A DNA stretch of 64,000 nucleotides, taken from NCBI RefSeq assembly GCF_000767055.1, contig NZ_CP006764.1, positions 62,001-126,000 on the forward strand, read 5' to 3'. Each line of letters opens with the position of its first letter. Position 1 is the stretch's first letter. Made by a program: the position numbers and the translations under genes. Under the pieces are notes generated by a model that was given only the letters and a program-made list of their open reading frames with translations, was not told the origin of the DNA and ran no database searches. This DNA is from Corynebacterium doosanense CAU 212 = DSM 45436 (lineage in GTDB: Bacteria; Actinomycetota; Actinomycetes; Mycobacteriales; Mycobacteriaceae). Shown one piece after another: positions 41,134 through 49,848 of this stretch.

Positions 41134-44100
41134 CTAGAGGTCGCGGACAAGGTTCGCGATGTCTTCTTCCCTCCGATGATTGAATCGTGAGACAGTCCGG
41201 CGGCGAGGCGCGCCAGGGGCAAGCCCGAGCGCGAGGTTTAGGGTCGCGAGGTCGTCGCCCCGGTCATCCGTGGCGCAGTAGTTGAGCAGTTCAGCCACAC
41301 CCGTAGAAGTCTGGCGATCTGTCGCCGGCTCGATCGTGAAAGTTCCGTCCTGGTCAAAACGCACCCAGACGCGGTCGCCTAGCTTCGAGCCCAGTTCCTG
41401 AAGGAATCGGCGGATAGATCCTGTCGTTGCGTTGGTCCTGCCAAAGGCAAGCACTTGCTCACCGAGCGGGGAGGAGAACGTCTTTTTCTCCAATAGTGAC
41501 AGCTCGAACAGGCCCGCCAGGCTGCGCGGGACGGAGAAGCCGGAACCGCGCAGGTGGTCGTGATTGACGGTGATGAGATGCTGCCAGGTCCCGTCCCGAA
41601 AGTACATCGCGGCGTGCTCTTCTGGGTTTGCCTCCGCGACCACCGTCTCGCTGTTGCGGGTGACCAACCCGTCCTCAATGGCAAACTCACCATTGGAGCA
41701 GTAGGTGCGCACGGTGGCCTCAGCGATACCGGTCTCCCGGGCTTCTGCCAATAGAGCGTCCAAGGGATAACTCCCGTCGATGTCGACTCGCTGGGCGATA
41801 AAGTCCACCACTGTGGTGTATTCGGCTCCGCCCCACTCGACCAGGGCCCACGTCCCTTGTTTGATCCGGTGAAAGCGCTCGTCAGAGGACATGGCGTTGC
41901 TCAGATATGCGACGTTTCCATGGCTGATGGACTCAATGAGCTCTTCTGCCGTCATCGGTTTGCCAGCGACGGAAAGCACAGCCGCTGCCCGATCACCGAT
42001 GCTCCTGGTGCGGGTGAAGAGGAGACCATCCCTTAGCTCCGATCCGGGCAGGAGCGAAGCAACCCAGTCTGCGCGATCGCTGGTGTCAGCAGGCCCGACG
42101 TCGTCCAAGTCCTCCCAGGAAACGACCCCGTAGCTGTCTGCCTTGGATGTCGCAGCCTCCGTGAGCTCAGCGTGGGCAGTAGTCGATTCCACCCAGCCGT
42201 CCCGCAGGTGGATCGAGATCGAGTGGGCAATGAGGTAGTCAAAAAGGGTGAAACCGGGTTCTACGGGGATGGAAAGGTCAGGGTTGGCGGCCAGGAAGTC
42301 TGCCTTGCGCACTGGTCGATCTACCCGGTGGGGGAGTGCGGCGGAGTGGAGATTGAGAGCGTCCGCGATCTCAGCCCGGACCCGTTTCTCCAGCTGTCGG
42401 ATTCTTTCGCGCGTGACACCCCAGGTCTCACCGACCTCTTCCAGGGTCTTTGTATCGGTGAGCACCCGGGAGGCGGCAATATCGCCAAAGCGTGTGTCCG
42501 AGTCGAGGATGGTGGCGATCTTCGCCGCGACATCTCGTGCGAGGCGTTCTCGTGTGGCCGTGGCTCGGTCTCCCAACCGCTGCTCGGCCAGGAGGATTTC
42601 ATCGGGCGCGTCTGAGAGGACGTCGCTGAGACCACCGTTGACGAGGGCCAGCCAGTCGAACACACGTGATTCATCGGAAGGCACAACGGGCGCGGGCTCG
42701 TCAGCGAGGACATCCTCGGTGACAAATGGATTGGTTGGGAAAGAAAGCTGATCTGTTTCTTCGACCCCATCGGTCGCGCTGAGCATGACCGCGTGCACGA
42801 TATCGCTGATGCTCTTAGCGCCGAGGCCGGCTATGTCACGGAGATCGATTACCGCGGCCGCCAGTGGCTGCGGGTGGCGGTTGAACCATCGACGGATGGC
42901 CACTCGACTCTGATCGATTCCCTCCGGAATATGGCCAGTGTTCAGGCGCGGGGAGATTTCCGCGAGAGGGAGCGTGGAGAACCGGTTTACCCAGGAGTTC
43001 ACTAACACGGAAAGATCGTTGGTCGCCTCACCGAACCAGGGGAAAATGCCCGTGAAATCCGGGTTCTCCGCGGGCTCGTCGACGTAGATGTCCGCTCCCT
43101 CGCCCTGCGTCACCGGGTGGTCTCCGATCAACTGCGCCAGTTCGGGTTCGGAGATGATGGGGACACCGTAGTCGCGGGCTTTTTTCGCTTTTCCGCTCCG
43201 TGATTCGGGATCTGCGGCGACCAGTGCGCAGGACTGCTTCGTGATCCCGCCGACTGAGTAACCCAGTGCAACAACCCGCTGCTCCCAGGACTCGCGAGGC
43301 ATCTCCAGCTCGCCGGTGAAGGAGATGCGCCCGCCAGGCACCAGCGCTACCTGAGATAGTCCACGCGAGGAGGACAGGAGCTTGTCGACGACAGTCGCAG
43401 CCACATCGAGTGACTCGGCTGCACGTCTGATCAGGGATTCCTCCTCCCCGGTGAGAATGCCGTCAGCCCAGGCGGTGATGGCCATGCGCTTGATCATCGA
43501 TTCGTGGATCCTCGTAGCTTCCTCGCGGGTCAGCCCGAGAGCGGATGCCTTGGAGACGAGGAGTTCGAGTTCGGAATCGGTGAGCACACCGTCGTCAAGC
43601 GCCGAAATAAGAAGCTGCTGGTACGCGTCTGTTTCCGGCTGTCCGGTACGAACCGGACGGGGAAGCACCGCGGCGCCTTCGAGCTGAAGAAGCGCTCGAT
43701 CGACTTCGAGGGGCTCAGCGGCGACGGGGGCACCGCGATCAACCAGCTCGTAGAACAGCGATGCGGTGGCCACTGCGTCGGCCAACGCGTTGTGCGCGGC
43801 TTCATTCCGAATACCGGATAGGGCGAGAGCGTCGGAAAGTTTGGAGGGGGAGCCGGGAAGGAGCAGCTTGGACAACCTCATCGTGTCGATCACCCACGCC
43901 GCAGCCGGTGGCAGCGGGTGACCGAGACGAGCAAATTCCTGGTTGAGCATTCTGGCGTCGAAAGATGCATTGTGGGCCACGATGACACGGCCGTTAATGA
44001 GCTCGGCGACGCGACTGGCTACTTCATCGAAATGCGGCGCACGGGCCACCATCGCCGGTGTGATGTGGTGGACAAACGAGTTGTGAATGGCCCGGTCCGG

Positions 44101-44241
44101 CTGAATGAGGGACTCGAAGCGGCTCTCCTCGTTGCCGTTGTCGTCAAAAGTGACGATGCCGACCTCGATGATGCGATCGGACTTGGAGAATCCGGTGGTC
44201 TCAACGTCGAGGACGGCGACCGGGTGCGGTGTCAAAGGCAT
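41134..44241 (-). CDS. multidomain DEDDh exonuclease / TerB-like / BRCT / sigma4-like / HARE-HTH-like protein
   Basis: This protein is 1035 residues from ATG 44241, chosen because TATAGT lies 7 bp upstream; GTG 44271 would add ten. In order: DEDDh exonuclease (D12, E14 in VLDVETTG; D95; H150, D155); a TerB-like region with two similar motifs (DDGVLTDSE, ADGILTGEE; 208-280); BRCT (302-373, ISFTGELEMPRESW); an alpha-CTD-like HhH (IAGLGAKSISDIV, about 470-482); a sigma region-4-like helix-turn-helix (TLEEVGETWGVTRERIRQLE, about 599-618); a HARE-HTH-like winged helix (748-805). The C-terminus is novel. The GIY-YIG/DUF2075 helicase gene is 57 bp upstream. DNA repair or defence is inferred. Confidence 0.8.
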   Translation of the reverse strand: MPLTPHPVAVLDVETTGFSKSDRIIEVGIVTFDDNGNEESRFESLIQPDRAIHNSFVHHITPAMVARAPHFDEVASRVAELINGRVIVAHNASFDARMLNQEFARLGHPLPPAAAWVIDTMRLSKLLLPGSPSKLSDALALSGIRNEAAHNALADAVATASLFYELVDRGAPVAAEPLEVDRALLQLEGAAVLPRPVRTGQPETDAYQQLLISALDDGVLTDSELELLVSKASALGLTREEATRIHESMIKRMAITAWADGILTGEEESLIRRAAESLDVAATVVDKLLSSSRGLSQVALVPGGRISFTGELEMPRESWEQRVVALGYSVGGITKQSCALVAADPESRSGKAKKARDYGVPIISEPELAQLIGDHPVTQGEGADIYVDEPAENPDFTGIFPWFGEATNDLSVLVNSWVNRFSTLPLAEISPRLNTGHIPEGIDQSRVAIRRWFNRHPQPLAAAVIDLRDIAGLGAKSISDIVHAVMLSATDGVEETDQLSFPTNPFVTEDVLADEPAPVVPSDESRVFDWLALVNGGLSDVLSDAPDEILLAEQRLGDRATATRERLARDVAAKIATILDSDTRFGDIAASRVLTDTKTLEEVGETWGVTRERIRQLEKRVRAEIADALNLHSAALPHRVDRPVRKADFLAANPDLSIPVEPGFTLFDYLIAHSISIHLRDGWVESTTAHAELTEAATSKADSYGVVSWEDLDDVGPADTSDRADWVASLLPGSELRDGLLFTRTRSIGDRAAAVLSVAGKPMTAEELIESISHGNVAYLSNAMSSDERFHRIKQGTWALVEWGGAEYTTVVDFIAQRVDIDGSYPLDALLAEARETGIAEATVRTYCSNGEFAIEDGLVTRNSETVVAEANPEEHAAMYFRDGTWQHLITVNHDHLRGSGFSVPRSLAGLFELSLLEKKTFSSPLGEQVLAFGRTNATTGSIRRFLQELGSKLGDRVWVRFDQDGTFTIEPATDRQTSTGVAELLNYCATDDRGDDLATLNLALGLAPGAPRRRTVSRFNHRREEDIANLVRDL

Positions 44242-44298
44242 GCGCCGAACTATACGAGTCTGGGTGGACACCGTCGCCGGGAATGTTCGAAAACGGGA

Positions 44299-46182
44299 TT
44301 AAGCCCCGGCGGCGTGCAGGAGCGCCTCCCGCAGTTCCCTGTCCACGGCGTAGATGCCCACGCCGCGAACGCCCCGGGTCAGCAGCACGTTGAGCTGGTT
44401 CCTCAGCAACGACTCGCTCACGTCGAGCCTCTCTTCCTTTCCACCCAGAACGACCTTGCGGCGGTTGACCACATTGGGGTTCTGACTTTCGGACTTGGCA
44501 AACACAATCTGTCCGTCGCGGTACTGGACCGAGGGGCCGATGATCACTCCGGCGTAGTTGAGGTCGAAACCTTGGATGGTGAAGATGGAGCCCACCTCCT
44601 CCACGGTGCTGGGACGCTCGGCCCAGGACAGCTTCTTCTCGGCCCGGGTGTAGCGACCCTGGTTGTTCCACGGGAGGCGGAAGTTCTGATCGGGGATGAC
44701 CACGTCCCAGGTGTCGCTGTCCGCAGGTGTGGACTTGCCCGAGGAGAACTTCCAGTCGTAGGTCGCGATCAGTCGGGAGAGGCCCTTCTCGATCTCGCTG
44801 CCCTGGCCCGACTTCTCCCGCACCTTCTCATGCAGCAGCTCCGGAGAGTCGAAGACCTCGATCCGGTACCTGTCGTTCGTGGGGATCGGGTTGACGACAC
44901 CCCGGGACACCAGGTCGTTGATCCACGTTTCTGCCGGGCCGTCGGAGTCGATCCGCATCTGCTGGGTGAGGGGAATGACATTTTTCTCACCGGCCCGGGT
45001 GCGGAGCTCGCCCAGCTCCGACTCGCTCCAGTACTGATTGCCGGCCAGGACCTGCATCGGGTCGAAGACGGCGACGACCACCCGGGCCAGGGACAGGATG
45101 TCCATGAGCTGATTCTTGCCCTGGTAGGACTGTTTGCCCTGGGTCCACAGCAGGTGGGCTTCGTCGACAAGGACGACGTCGGCGATCTTCCCGCTGCGCT
45201 GGTGCTCGTTGATGAACTTGGTCGGTTTCATCACCAGCGGGTTTTTCTTGTTGCCCATCCCGAGCTTCTCCGCGATGTCCTGGTAGACGCGGACCTGCTC
45301 GTCGTGGTTGACCAGAAGATAGGTGTCGAAACCGTCTTCGGGCGCCAGCGCCGCACCGTCCGAGAACTCCTGGTGGATGTCGTAGAAGACGCTGCTGAGC
45401 AGCACGGTCTTGCCGGTGCCCGCGCCGCCTTCGACGAGGACCAGCTCAGATTTCGTCTGCTCACGGTGGTCCTCCTCGATGACGAGCGCCTGATTGACGG
45501 CGTCGAGAATGCGAAGCTTGGCGGACACCTGCTGCTCGTTGAGTCGGTGGAAGGGCGATGCCTTGAACAGAGCCGAATCCCGCACGAGGCGCTCGAGAGG
45601 GAACAGTTTCTTGTCGTGCTTGCGGAGCCCTCGCCAGATCTGTTGGAACGTCTCCTCCGCGTACGCCCGGGGGAAGTAATCGGTTTGAATGTTGCGGCGA
45701 CCGTTCTGCATCTCGATACCGAGTTCGGCGGAATCGACATCGTCGATAGCCGACATGAACAGCATCAGTCGATCCTCGATGTCGAGGGTCAGGGATTTGT
45801 TGAACAGGGTGTGGCCGATGACCACGATGGTGGTGTCATTGTCACGGAAGGTCTGCCACTTGAGAGAGGCCCTCTGCCGAGCGGTGAAGTTCTCGGGGAG
45901 GAGTTCCCCGCTCTCGATGTTGAGCCGGACATTGTCGATCAGCCGGGGGTCGGAGAGCAGATGGGTGCGGGTGCGCTGTTCAAAGCTGTTGGTCTCACCG
46001 ACGTAGACCTTGTACCCGTCCGGTGTATTCGCGTAGATGATGTAGACGGTGGGGTAGTTCAGCAGGAGCGATCGCACCTCAAAAGTGTCCTGTGCAACCT
46101 CCGCGAGGAACGCGGCCAGCGCTTCGCTGGTGTACGGGAAGCCCCTGACCACGGTTCGAGCGCGCAGGTTGAGTTCGGCCAC
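44299..46182 (-). CDS. GIY-YIG nuclease / DUF2075 (Schlafen-like) SF1 helicase
   Basis: This 627-residue protein starts at GTG 46182 behind AGAGGA. The N-terminus has a GIY-YIG-like core (VYIIY, 46-50; VYVGET, 59-64, with Arg and His after it). A DUF2075 helicase follows: Walker A GGAGTGKT (252-259), Walker B VVLVDEAHLLW with DEAH at 340-343, FTIQGFDLNYAGVI and LLTRGVRG. DUF2075 proteins are often found in defence or repair contexts. It lies between a small protein gene and the multidomain exonuclease gene. Confidence 0.85.
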   Translation of the reverse strand: MAELNLRARTVVRGFPYTSEALAAFLAEVAQDTFEVRSLLLNYPTVYIIYANTPDGYKVYVGETNSFEQRTRTHLLSDPRLIDNVRLNIESGELLPENFTARQRASLKWQTFRDNDTTIVVIGHTLFNKSLTLDIEDRLMLFMSAIDDVDSAELGIEMQNGRRNIQTDYFPRAYAEETFQQIWRGLRKHDKKLFPLERLVRDSALFKASPFHRLNEQQVSAKLRILDAVNQALVIEEDHREQTKSELVLVEGGAGTGKTVLLSSVFYDIHQEFSDGAALAPEDGFDTYLLVNHDEQVRVYQDIAEKLGMGNKKNPLVMKPTKFINEHQRSGKIADVVLVDEAHLLWTQGKQSYQGKNQLMDILSLARVVVAVFDPMQVLAGNQYWSESELGELRTRAGEKNVIPLTQQMRIDSDGPAETWINDLVSRGVVNPIPTNDRYRIEVFDSPELLHEKVREKSGQGSEIEKGLSRLIATYDWKFSSGKSTPADSDTWDVVIPDQNFRLPWNNQGRYTRAEKKLSWAERPSTVEEVGSIFTIQGFDLNYAGVIIGPSVQYRDGQIVFAKSESQNPNVVNRRKVVLGGKEERLDVSESLLRNQLNVLLTRGVRGVGIYAVDRELREALLHAAGA

Positions 46183-46261
46183 AAGTCCTCTTTCGTGTCA
46201 TGCCCGTCCGCATCCTGTCGAGCCGCCGGACCCTGAGTTTCCCCGACAGCTTACCCGAGCC

Positions 46262-46771
46262 CTACTCCCGCCCCTGCCCCTCCAGCGGCTCGATCGGGAA
46301 GATGCCGCCGCCGTTTTCGATAGTGCGTTGGATGAAATCGGTCAGATCCATTCCCGAGGCGGTGGTCCCGGGCTCGACCGGGCCGGAGCAGTCCGAGGGC
46401 TCACTCGAGAGACAGAGCGGGTGGCGCAGCTTCGTAACCCCGTCATCCTGACTCCGGTCGAAGCCGATCATCATGGAGTAGCGCTCGGAGTGCTGGAGTT
46501 CCAGGTTGCCGTCACGGAGCAGGGCGTCGACCAGCTGGGCGATGGCGCGGGTGGAGTGGTTCCACTGGTGGTGGATTACTTCGTCGGATTCAACCGTGAT
46601 CCAGTTTCCGTCGACGGCGATGATCTCGGCCGGGCGGAACGTGTTTTTCTGTAGCCCCTGTTTGGTCTGGATCCAGTGGACTTTGTGGCCGGACTTGAAG
46701 AACGCACAATCGTCGGGGGCCTCGTTGAGGTGATCGTCGATGTAGCGCTGGAACATGGTGAAAGTGGACAA
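46262..46771 (-). CDS. small protein of unknown function upstream of the helicase
   Basis: I use TTG 46771 because AAGGAG lies 8 bp upstream; ATG 46756 (MFQRYIDDHLNEAPDD) is the alternative. The 169-residue protein has no domain I recognise. It contains SGHKVHWIQTKQGLQKN, ITVESDEVIHHQWN, and a polar C-terminus. It is the first gene of the helicase/exonuclease block, transcribed from a promoter at 46916-46945 with a long leader of about 135 bases. Confidence 0.65.
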   Translation of the reverse strand: MSTFTMFQRYIDDHLNEAPDDCAFFKSGHKVHWIQTKQGLQKNTFRPAEIIAVDGNWITVESDEVIHHQWNHSTRAIAQLVDALLRDGNLELQHSERYSMMIGFDRSQDDGVTKLRHPLCLSSEPSDCSGPVEPGTTASGMDLTDFIQRTIENGGGIFPIEPLEGQGRE

Positions 46772-46915
46772 GGGAAAGCTCCTTGAGATCGCATTCTTCC
46801 GCCCGGTCGGATGACCGCGCAGCCGATCTTCCCTCAGGGGCACCGTGAGCGATTCGCGGTTGCCAGTCGGCGTGAGCTGAGGGCCTGATAGCCGAACTTC
46901 TTGATCGTGGTCGAG

Positions 46916-46955
46916 ACCATAGCACACCATAGACCAAGCTGTCTAGTGCTAGTCT
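46916..46955. promoter_or_regulatory. divergent promoters with TAGAC-N6-GTCTA operator
   Basis: The palindrome TAGACCAAGCTGTCTA (46930-46945) lies between two promoters. On the plus strand TAGTCT (46950-46955) is 7 bp before ATG 46963. On the minus strand TAGACA (46945-46940) and an extended -10, TGCTATGGT (hexamer 46921-46916), are 18 bp apart. A bound regulator would cover both -35 regions. The same palindrome type occurs twice before the ROK gene (52686-52734). Confidence 0.6.
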
Positions 46956-46962
46956 TCGGGGC

Positions 46963-47313
46963 ATGTTCAAACCCCTCACCCCGCAACAGTGCGATGTCAT
47001 CACCGCGATGATCACCAACGCAAAGCTTTTCGACGGCGGCGAGGTCGACGCTGCGCGGCGAAACGGCTGGCTGGAGGGCGTCGACAAGCTCAGCCAGGGC
47101 GAGCCGTGCCCCTGCGGCATGTGCCCCTCGGTGCAGCTGCTTTTCGACGGCCGCCCGACCCCCGAGTCCAGCCCGCGCACCGTGTTGTCCGCCGAGGGGT
47201 TCAACTCCGTGGTGCTACTGTTCATCGACGACGACAAGCCGTCCTACCTGGAGATCGCCGAGTACGGCGAGGGTGGCGGCGGCATGCCTCGGGCTGGGCA
47301 GCTCGAGTTCTAG
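46963..47313 (+). CDS. uncharacterised protein with CPCGMCP motif
   Basis: This 116-residue protein begins MFKPLTPQQCDVITAMITNA and carries EPCPCGMCPSVQLLF, which could bind a metal, followed by SVVLLFIDDDKPSYLEIAEYG. I recognise no family. It is divergent from the helicase block and probably leaderless (TAGTCT 7 bp before ATG). A family B repeat follows. Confidence 0.75.
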   Translation: MFKPLTPQQCDVITAMITNAKLFDGGEVDAARRNGWLEGVDKLSQGEPCPCGMCPSVQLLFDGRPTPESSPRTVLSAEGFNSVVLLFIDDDKPSYLEIAEYGEGGGGMPRAGQLEF

Positions 47314-47326
47314 TGCCGGCTCAGGG

Positions 47327-47460
47327 CGTTGGTCTTAAGGGCGCCTTCTGAAAGCTCGCCGTCTTAGGAACGCGTCCTTAAGACCAACAGTCGCGATGTG
47401 CCGCCTCCGATGGTCTTGCCAAGACCGCGTGCTTGAGGAAGGCGTCCTTAAGACCAACGC
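47327..47460. repeat. family B palindromic repeat, copy B2 (compound)
   Basis: The block begins GCGTTGGTCTTAAGGGCGCC and ends GGCGTCCTTAAGACCAACGC, forming a long imperfect inverted repeat. Inside are another CCTTAAGACCAAC (47376-47388) and GGTCTTGCCAAGACC (47412-47426). These share the GTTGGTCTT/AAGACCAAC core with B1. The block separates the stop codons of two convergent genes. Confidence 0.82.
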
Positions 47461-47530
47461 AGACGGGGGTCCGCAGACCTGGCCCGGCCGAAGCGAACCA
47501 CGGGGCAAGCGCCCGTCGAGAAGCGTCCTT

Positions 47531-48586
47531 CTATTTCCCGGGGACGAAGGGGGCCTTGCGGTATTCGCGAAGCAGCGCGCGGCCGTCGGGGCCGTAGATC
47601 GTGGGCACGCCCTCGCGGTTGGTGCGGGGAGGGCCGGTCAGGGAGCTCATGGTGCCGTGGGAGAGCATGTGCTCGGTGGGGGTGAGCTCGCGGATCGCGA
47701 TGCCGGTGACCACGTCGGGGTGCTCGATGACCAGGTCGCCGTAGTTGAGGGGGTCGTGCTGGCCGTTGTCGCCGACGAGGATCCACCTGACGTTGGGGTA
47801 GTCGATGACGAGGTTGCGCAGCTGGACCTTCTTGTGTTCGGAACCGTTGCGGAACAGGCCGGTCGGGGTCGGCCCCCAGTCGGTGAGCAGGAGGGGACCC
47901 TGGGGCAGGCCCTCGTCGGCGATGAAGTCCTCCAGCGTGGAGAAGGTGTTCCAGGCGCCAGTGGAGAGGTAGAAGACCGGGGCGTTGGGGTGGTCCTTGA
48001 GTAGTTCCCGGTAGAACTCCGCCATGCCGGAGATGGGCTGGCGGTTGTTGGTCTTCTTCACCCAGGAGTTGTATGCGGCGTTGAACGCTCGCGGCAGGTT
48101 GGTGACCATGATCGTGTCGTCGATGTCGGAGATGAGGCCGATGGTCTCCTCGGGGGAGGTGATGAGCACCTTCGCCTTCACCGGGCGGGCGTTCTCGCCG
48201 GTGACGTCGACCTCGCGCCAGCCGGGTTCGAGGCCGTGGCGGTCGAGGGAGACGTCGAAGTAGCCGTTGGAGTCGGTGAAGGTCTCCACGCTGACGTCAC
48301 CGACCCTGACCTGCACGGGGTGATCGCCGACCTGAATGGTGAAGAACTGCCGGTAACCGCGCTGGGCCTCGTAGGCGAAGCTTCCGGACTGTCGAACCTT
48401 GGTGTCGTTGGCGTCGGAGAAGCTGGGGTCGTCCATCAGCACGCGGCCGATGACGTGGACGCGCTCCGTCGTGCCGTACCCGGTGTACGGAATGATCTGG
48501 GGAACCCAGCCGGCCGCGGTCTTGCGCCGGACGCCGTATTCGTTGATCTTGTTTTCCGCGGTGCGGACGAGGTCTGAAAATCCCAT
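47531..48586 (-). CDS. App1 family phosphatidate phosphatase-like protein (DUF2183)
   Basis: This 351-residue protein carries the HAD-type DxDxT motif (SDIDDTIMVTN) near residue 173, then FYLSTGAWNTF and LVGDNGQHDP, characteristic of the App1 family. In yeast, App1 hydrolyses phosphatidic acid; the bacterial substrate is unknown. There is no signal peptide. The 3' end faces the family B repeat. Confidence 0.87.
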   Translation of the reverse strand: MGFSDLVRTAENKINEYGVRRKTAAGWVPQIIPYTGYGTTERVHVIGRVLMDDPSFSDANDTKVRQSGSFAYEAQRGYRQFFTIQVGDHPVQVRVGDVSVETFTDSNGYFDVSLDRHGLEPGWREVDVTGENARPVKAKVLITSPEETIGLISDIDDTIMVTNLPRAFNAAYNSWVKKTNNRQPISGMAEFYRELLKDHPNAPVFYLSTGAWNTFSTLEDFIADEGLPQGPLLLTDWGPTPTGLFRNGSEHKKVQLRNLVIDYPNVRWILVGDNGQHDPLNYGDLVIEHPDVVTGIAIRELTPTEHMLSHGTMSSLTGPPRTNREGVPTIYGPDGRALLREYRKAPFVPGK

Positions 48587-48659
48587 GACTGCGAGAATAC
48601 GTGCCGGGCGGGAAAACGTTAGCCAGCGCGTACCCGGTTCTGGTTTTAGACTGGTAACT

Positions 48660-49319
48660 ATGGCAACCCGATTCGACGAGATCCCGGGCGTCGGCCGCCC
48701 CGCTCGCGACGCACTGAACCAGGCAGGCTACCCGTACCTCGAATCCCTCGACGGGGTGGACTACAAGGAACTGCTCAAGCTGCACGGCGTGGGCAAGCGC
48801 GGCCTCGAGCGGCTCCAGGCCGCGCTCGTGGAACGCGGTTGGCGGATGGTCGGCGCCCCCAAGGCGGAGAAACGTGACGCCACGTGGACCGAGGGTCACA
48901 CCGGCGTCAACACGGAGGACTACGCGGGAGGGCTTAGCGACGCCTCCCCGGCCGACTACGTCTCGGCCCTGGAGTCCGCCCGCCGGGTGCGTCACGGAAA
49001 GGAACTGCTGGAGCTCTTCGGCCGGGCCACGGGTGCCGAGCCCCGAATGTGGGGCGACACCATGATCGGTTACGGCGAGCTGCACTACGAGTACGCCACC
49101 GGCCGAGAGGGCGACACCTTCAAGGTGGGATTCAGCCCGCGCAAGGCCGCGATCTCGCTGTACGGCCTGCCGCAGGAGAGCCCGCTGATGAAGAAGCTGG
49201 GAAAGTACAAGGCCGCGGTGTCCTGTGTGTACATCAACAAGACCGAGGACGTGGACCTGGACGTTCTGGAGGAGCTGGTGCGCGAGGCGTGGAAGGCCGC
49301 TCCGGGCCAGGGGTGTTAG
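48660..49319 (+). CDS. helix-hairpin-helix plus DUF1801-like protein
   Basis: The N-terminus (FDEIPGVGRPARDALNQAG, then LHGVGKRGLERLQAAL) has a tandem helix-hairpin-helix. The C-terminus (MWGDTMIGYGELHYEYATGR, FSPRKAAISLYGL, GKYKAAVSCVYI) is a DUF1801/YdhG-like domain. TAGACT lies 7 bp before ATG 48660, indicating a leaderless mRNA. The protein has 219 residues. A role in binding DNA is possible because of the HhH but unproven. Confidence 0.85.
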   Translation: MATRFDEIPGVGRPARDALNQAGYPYLESLDGVDYKELLKLHGVGKRGLERLQAALVERGWRMVGAPKAEKRDATWTEGHTGVNTEDYAGGLSDASPADYVSALESARRVRHGKELLELFGRATGAEPRMWGDTMIGYGELHYEYATGREGDTFKVGFSPRKAAISLYGLPQESPLMKKLGKYKAAVSCVYINKTEDVDLDVLEELVREAWKAAPGQGC

Positions 49320-49332
49320 GGCGCGCCGGCAG

Positions 49333-49845
49333 CTAGCCGAAAGCCGGGTGGTACCTGACCTCGCCGGACGGAAAGCGGGTGTCCGTGATCTTGCGGGCGC
49401 GGAAGTACTCCGGCGGCGGGCCGGGGTAGGTGAGCAGCTCGGTCTGCACAAAGCCGAAGCGCTGGTAGAAGGCCGGTTCGCCGAGCACCACCACGCCGCC
49501 AGCGTCCCCGCGGTCCAGGGCCGCGAGTGCCCAGACCATGAGCAGGGAGCCGATGCCCTTGCCCTGCACATCAGGCGCCACGGCGATCGGGCCGATTCCG
49601 AACCAGCCGCCGGTGCCGTCCTCGATGGTGACGGGGGAGACCGCGACGTGCCCGACGATACGGCCGTCGACCACGGCGACGAGGGAGACGGACAGCGCGT
49701 CGGCGTCGCGGAGCCTGCGCACGATGCCCGCCTCCGACTGGTCTGAGTGTTCGACGTCGGCGAAGGCGGTGGTGATGATCTCCTCGATGGCGGGGATGTC
49801 GGCGTCGGTCTCCCGGCGGATCGTCACGTTCTCCATGGCAGTCAT
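49333..49845 (-). CDS. GNAT family N-acetyltransferase
   Basis: This 170-residue protein has IGPIAVAPDVQGKGIGSLLM, the acetyl-CoA binding segment, and VVLGEPAFYQRFGF. It resembles the YhbS-type acetyltransferase group. It lies 3 bp after the 3-methyladenine glycosylase gene. TAAGCT 7 bp before the ATG suggests an additional leaderless promoter. Confidence 0.87.
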   Translation of the reverse strand: MTAMENVTIRRETDADIPAIEEIITTAFADVEHSDQSEAGIVRRLRDADALSVSLVAVVDGRIVGHVAVSPVTIEDGTGGWFGIGPIAVAPDVQGKGIGSLLMVWALAALDRGDAGGVVVLGEPAFYQRFGFVQTELLTYPGPPPEYFRARKITDTRFPSGEVRYHPAFG

Positions 49846-49848
49846 GAC

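Noticed and set aside
41144..44271. Assignment of the multidomain protein as a sigma factor
   Set aside because: Only a region-4-like helix-turn-helix is seen; regions 2 and 3 are absent, and an exonuclease domain is at the N-terminus.
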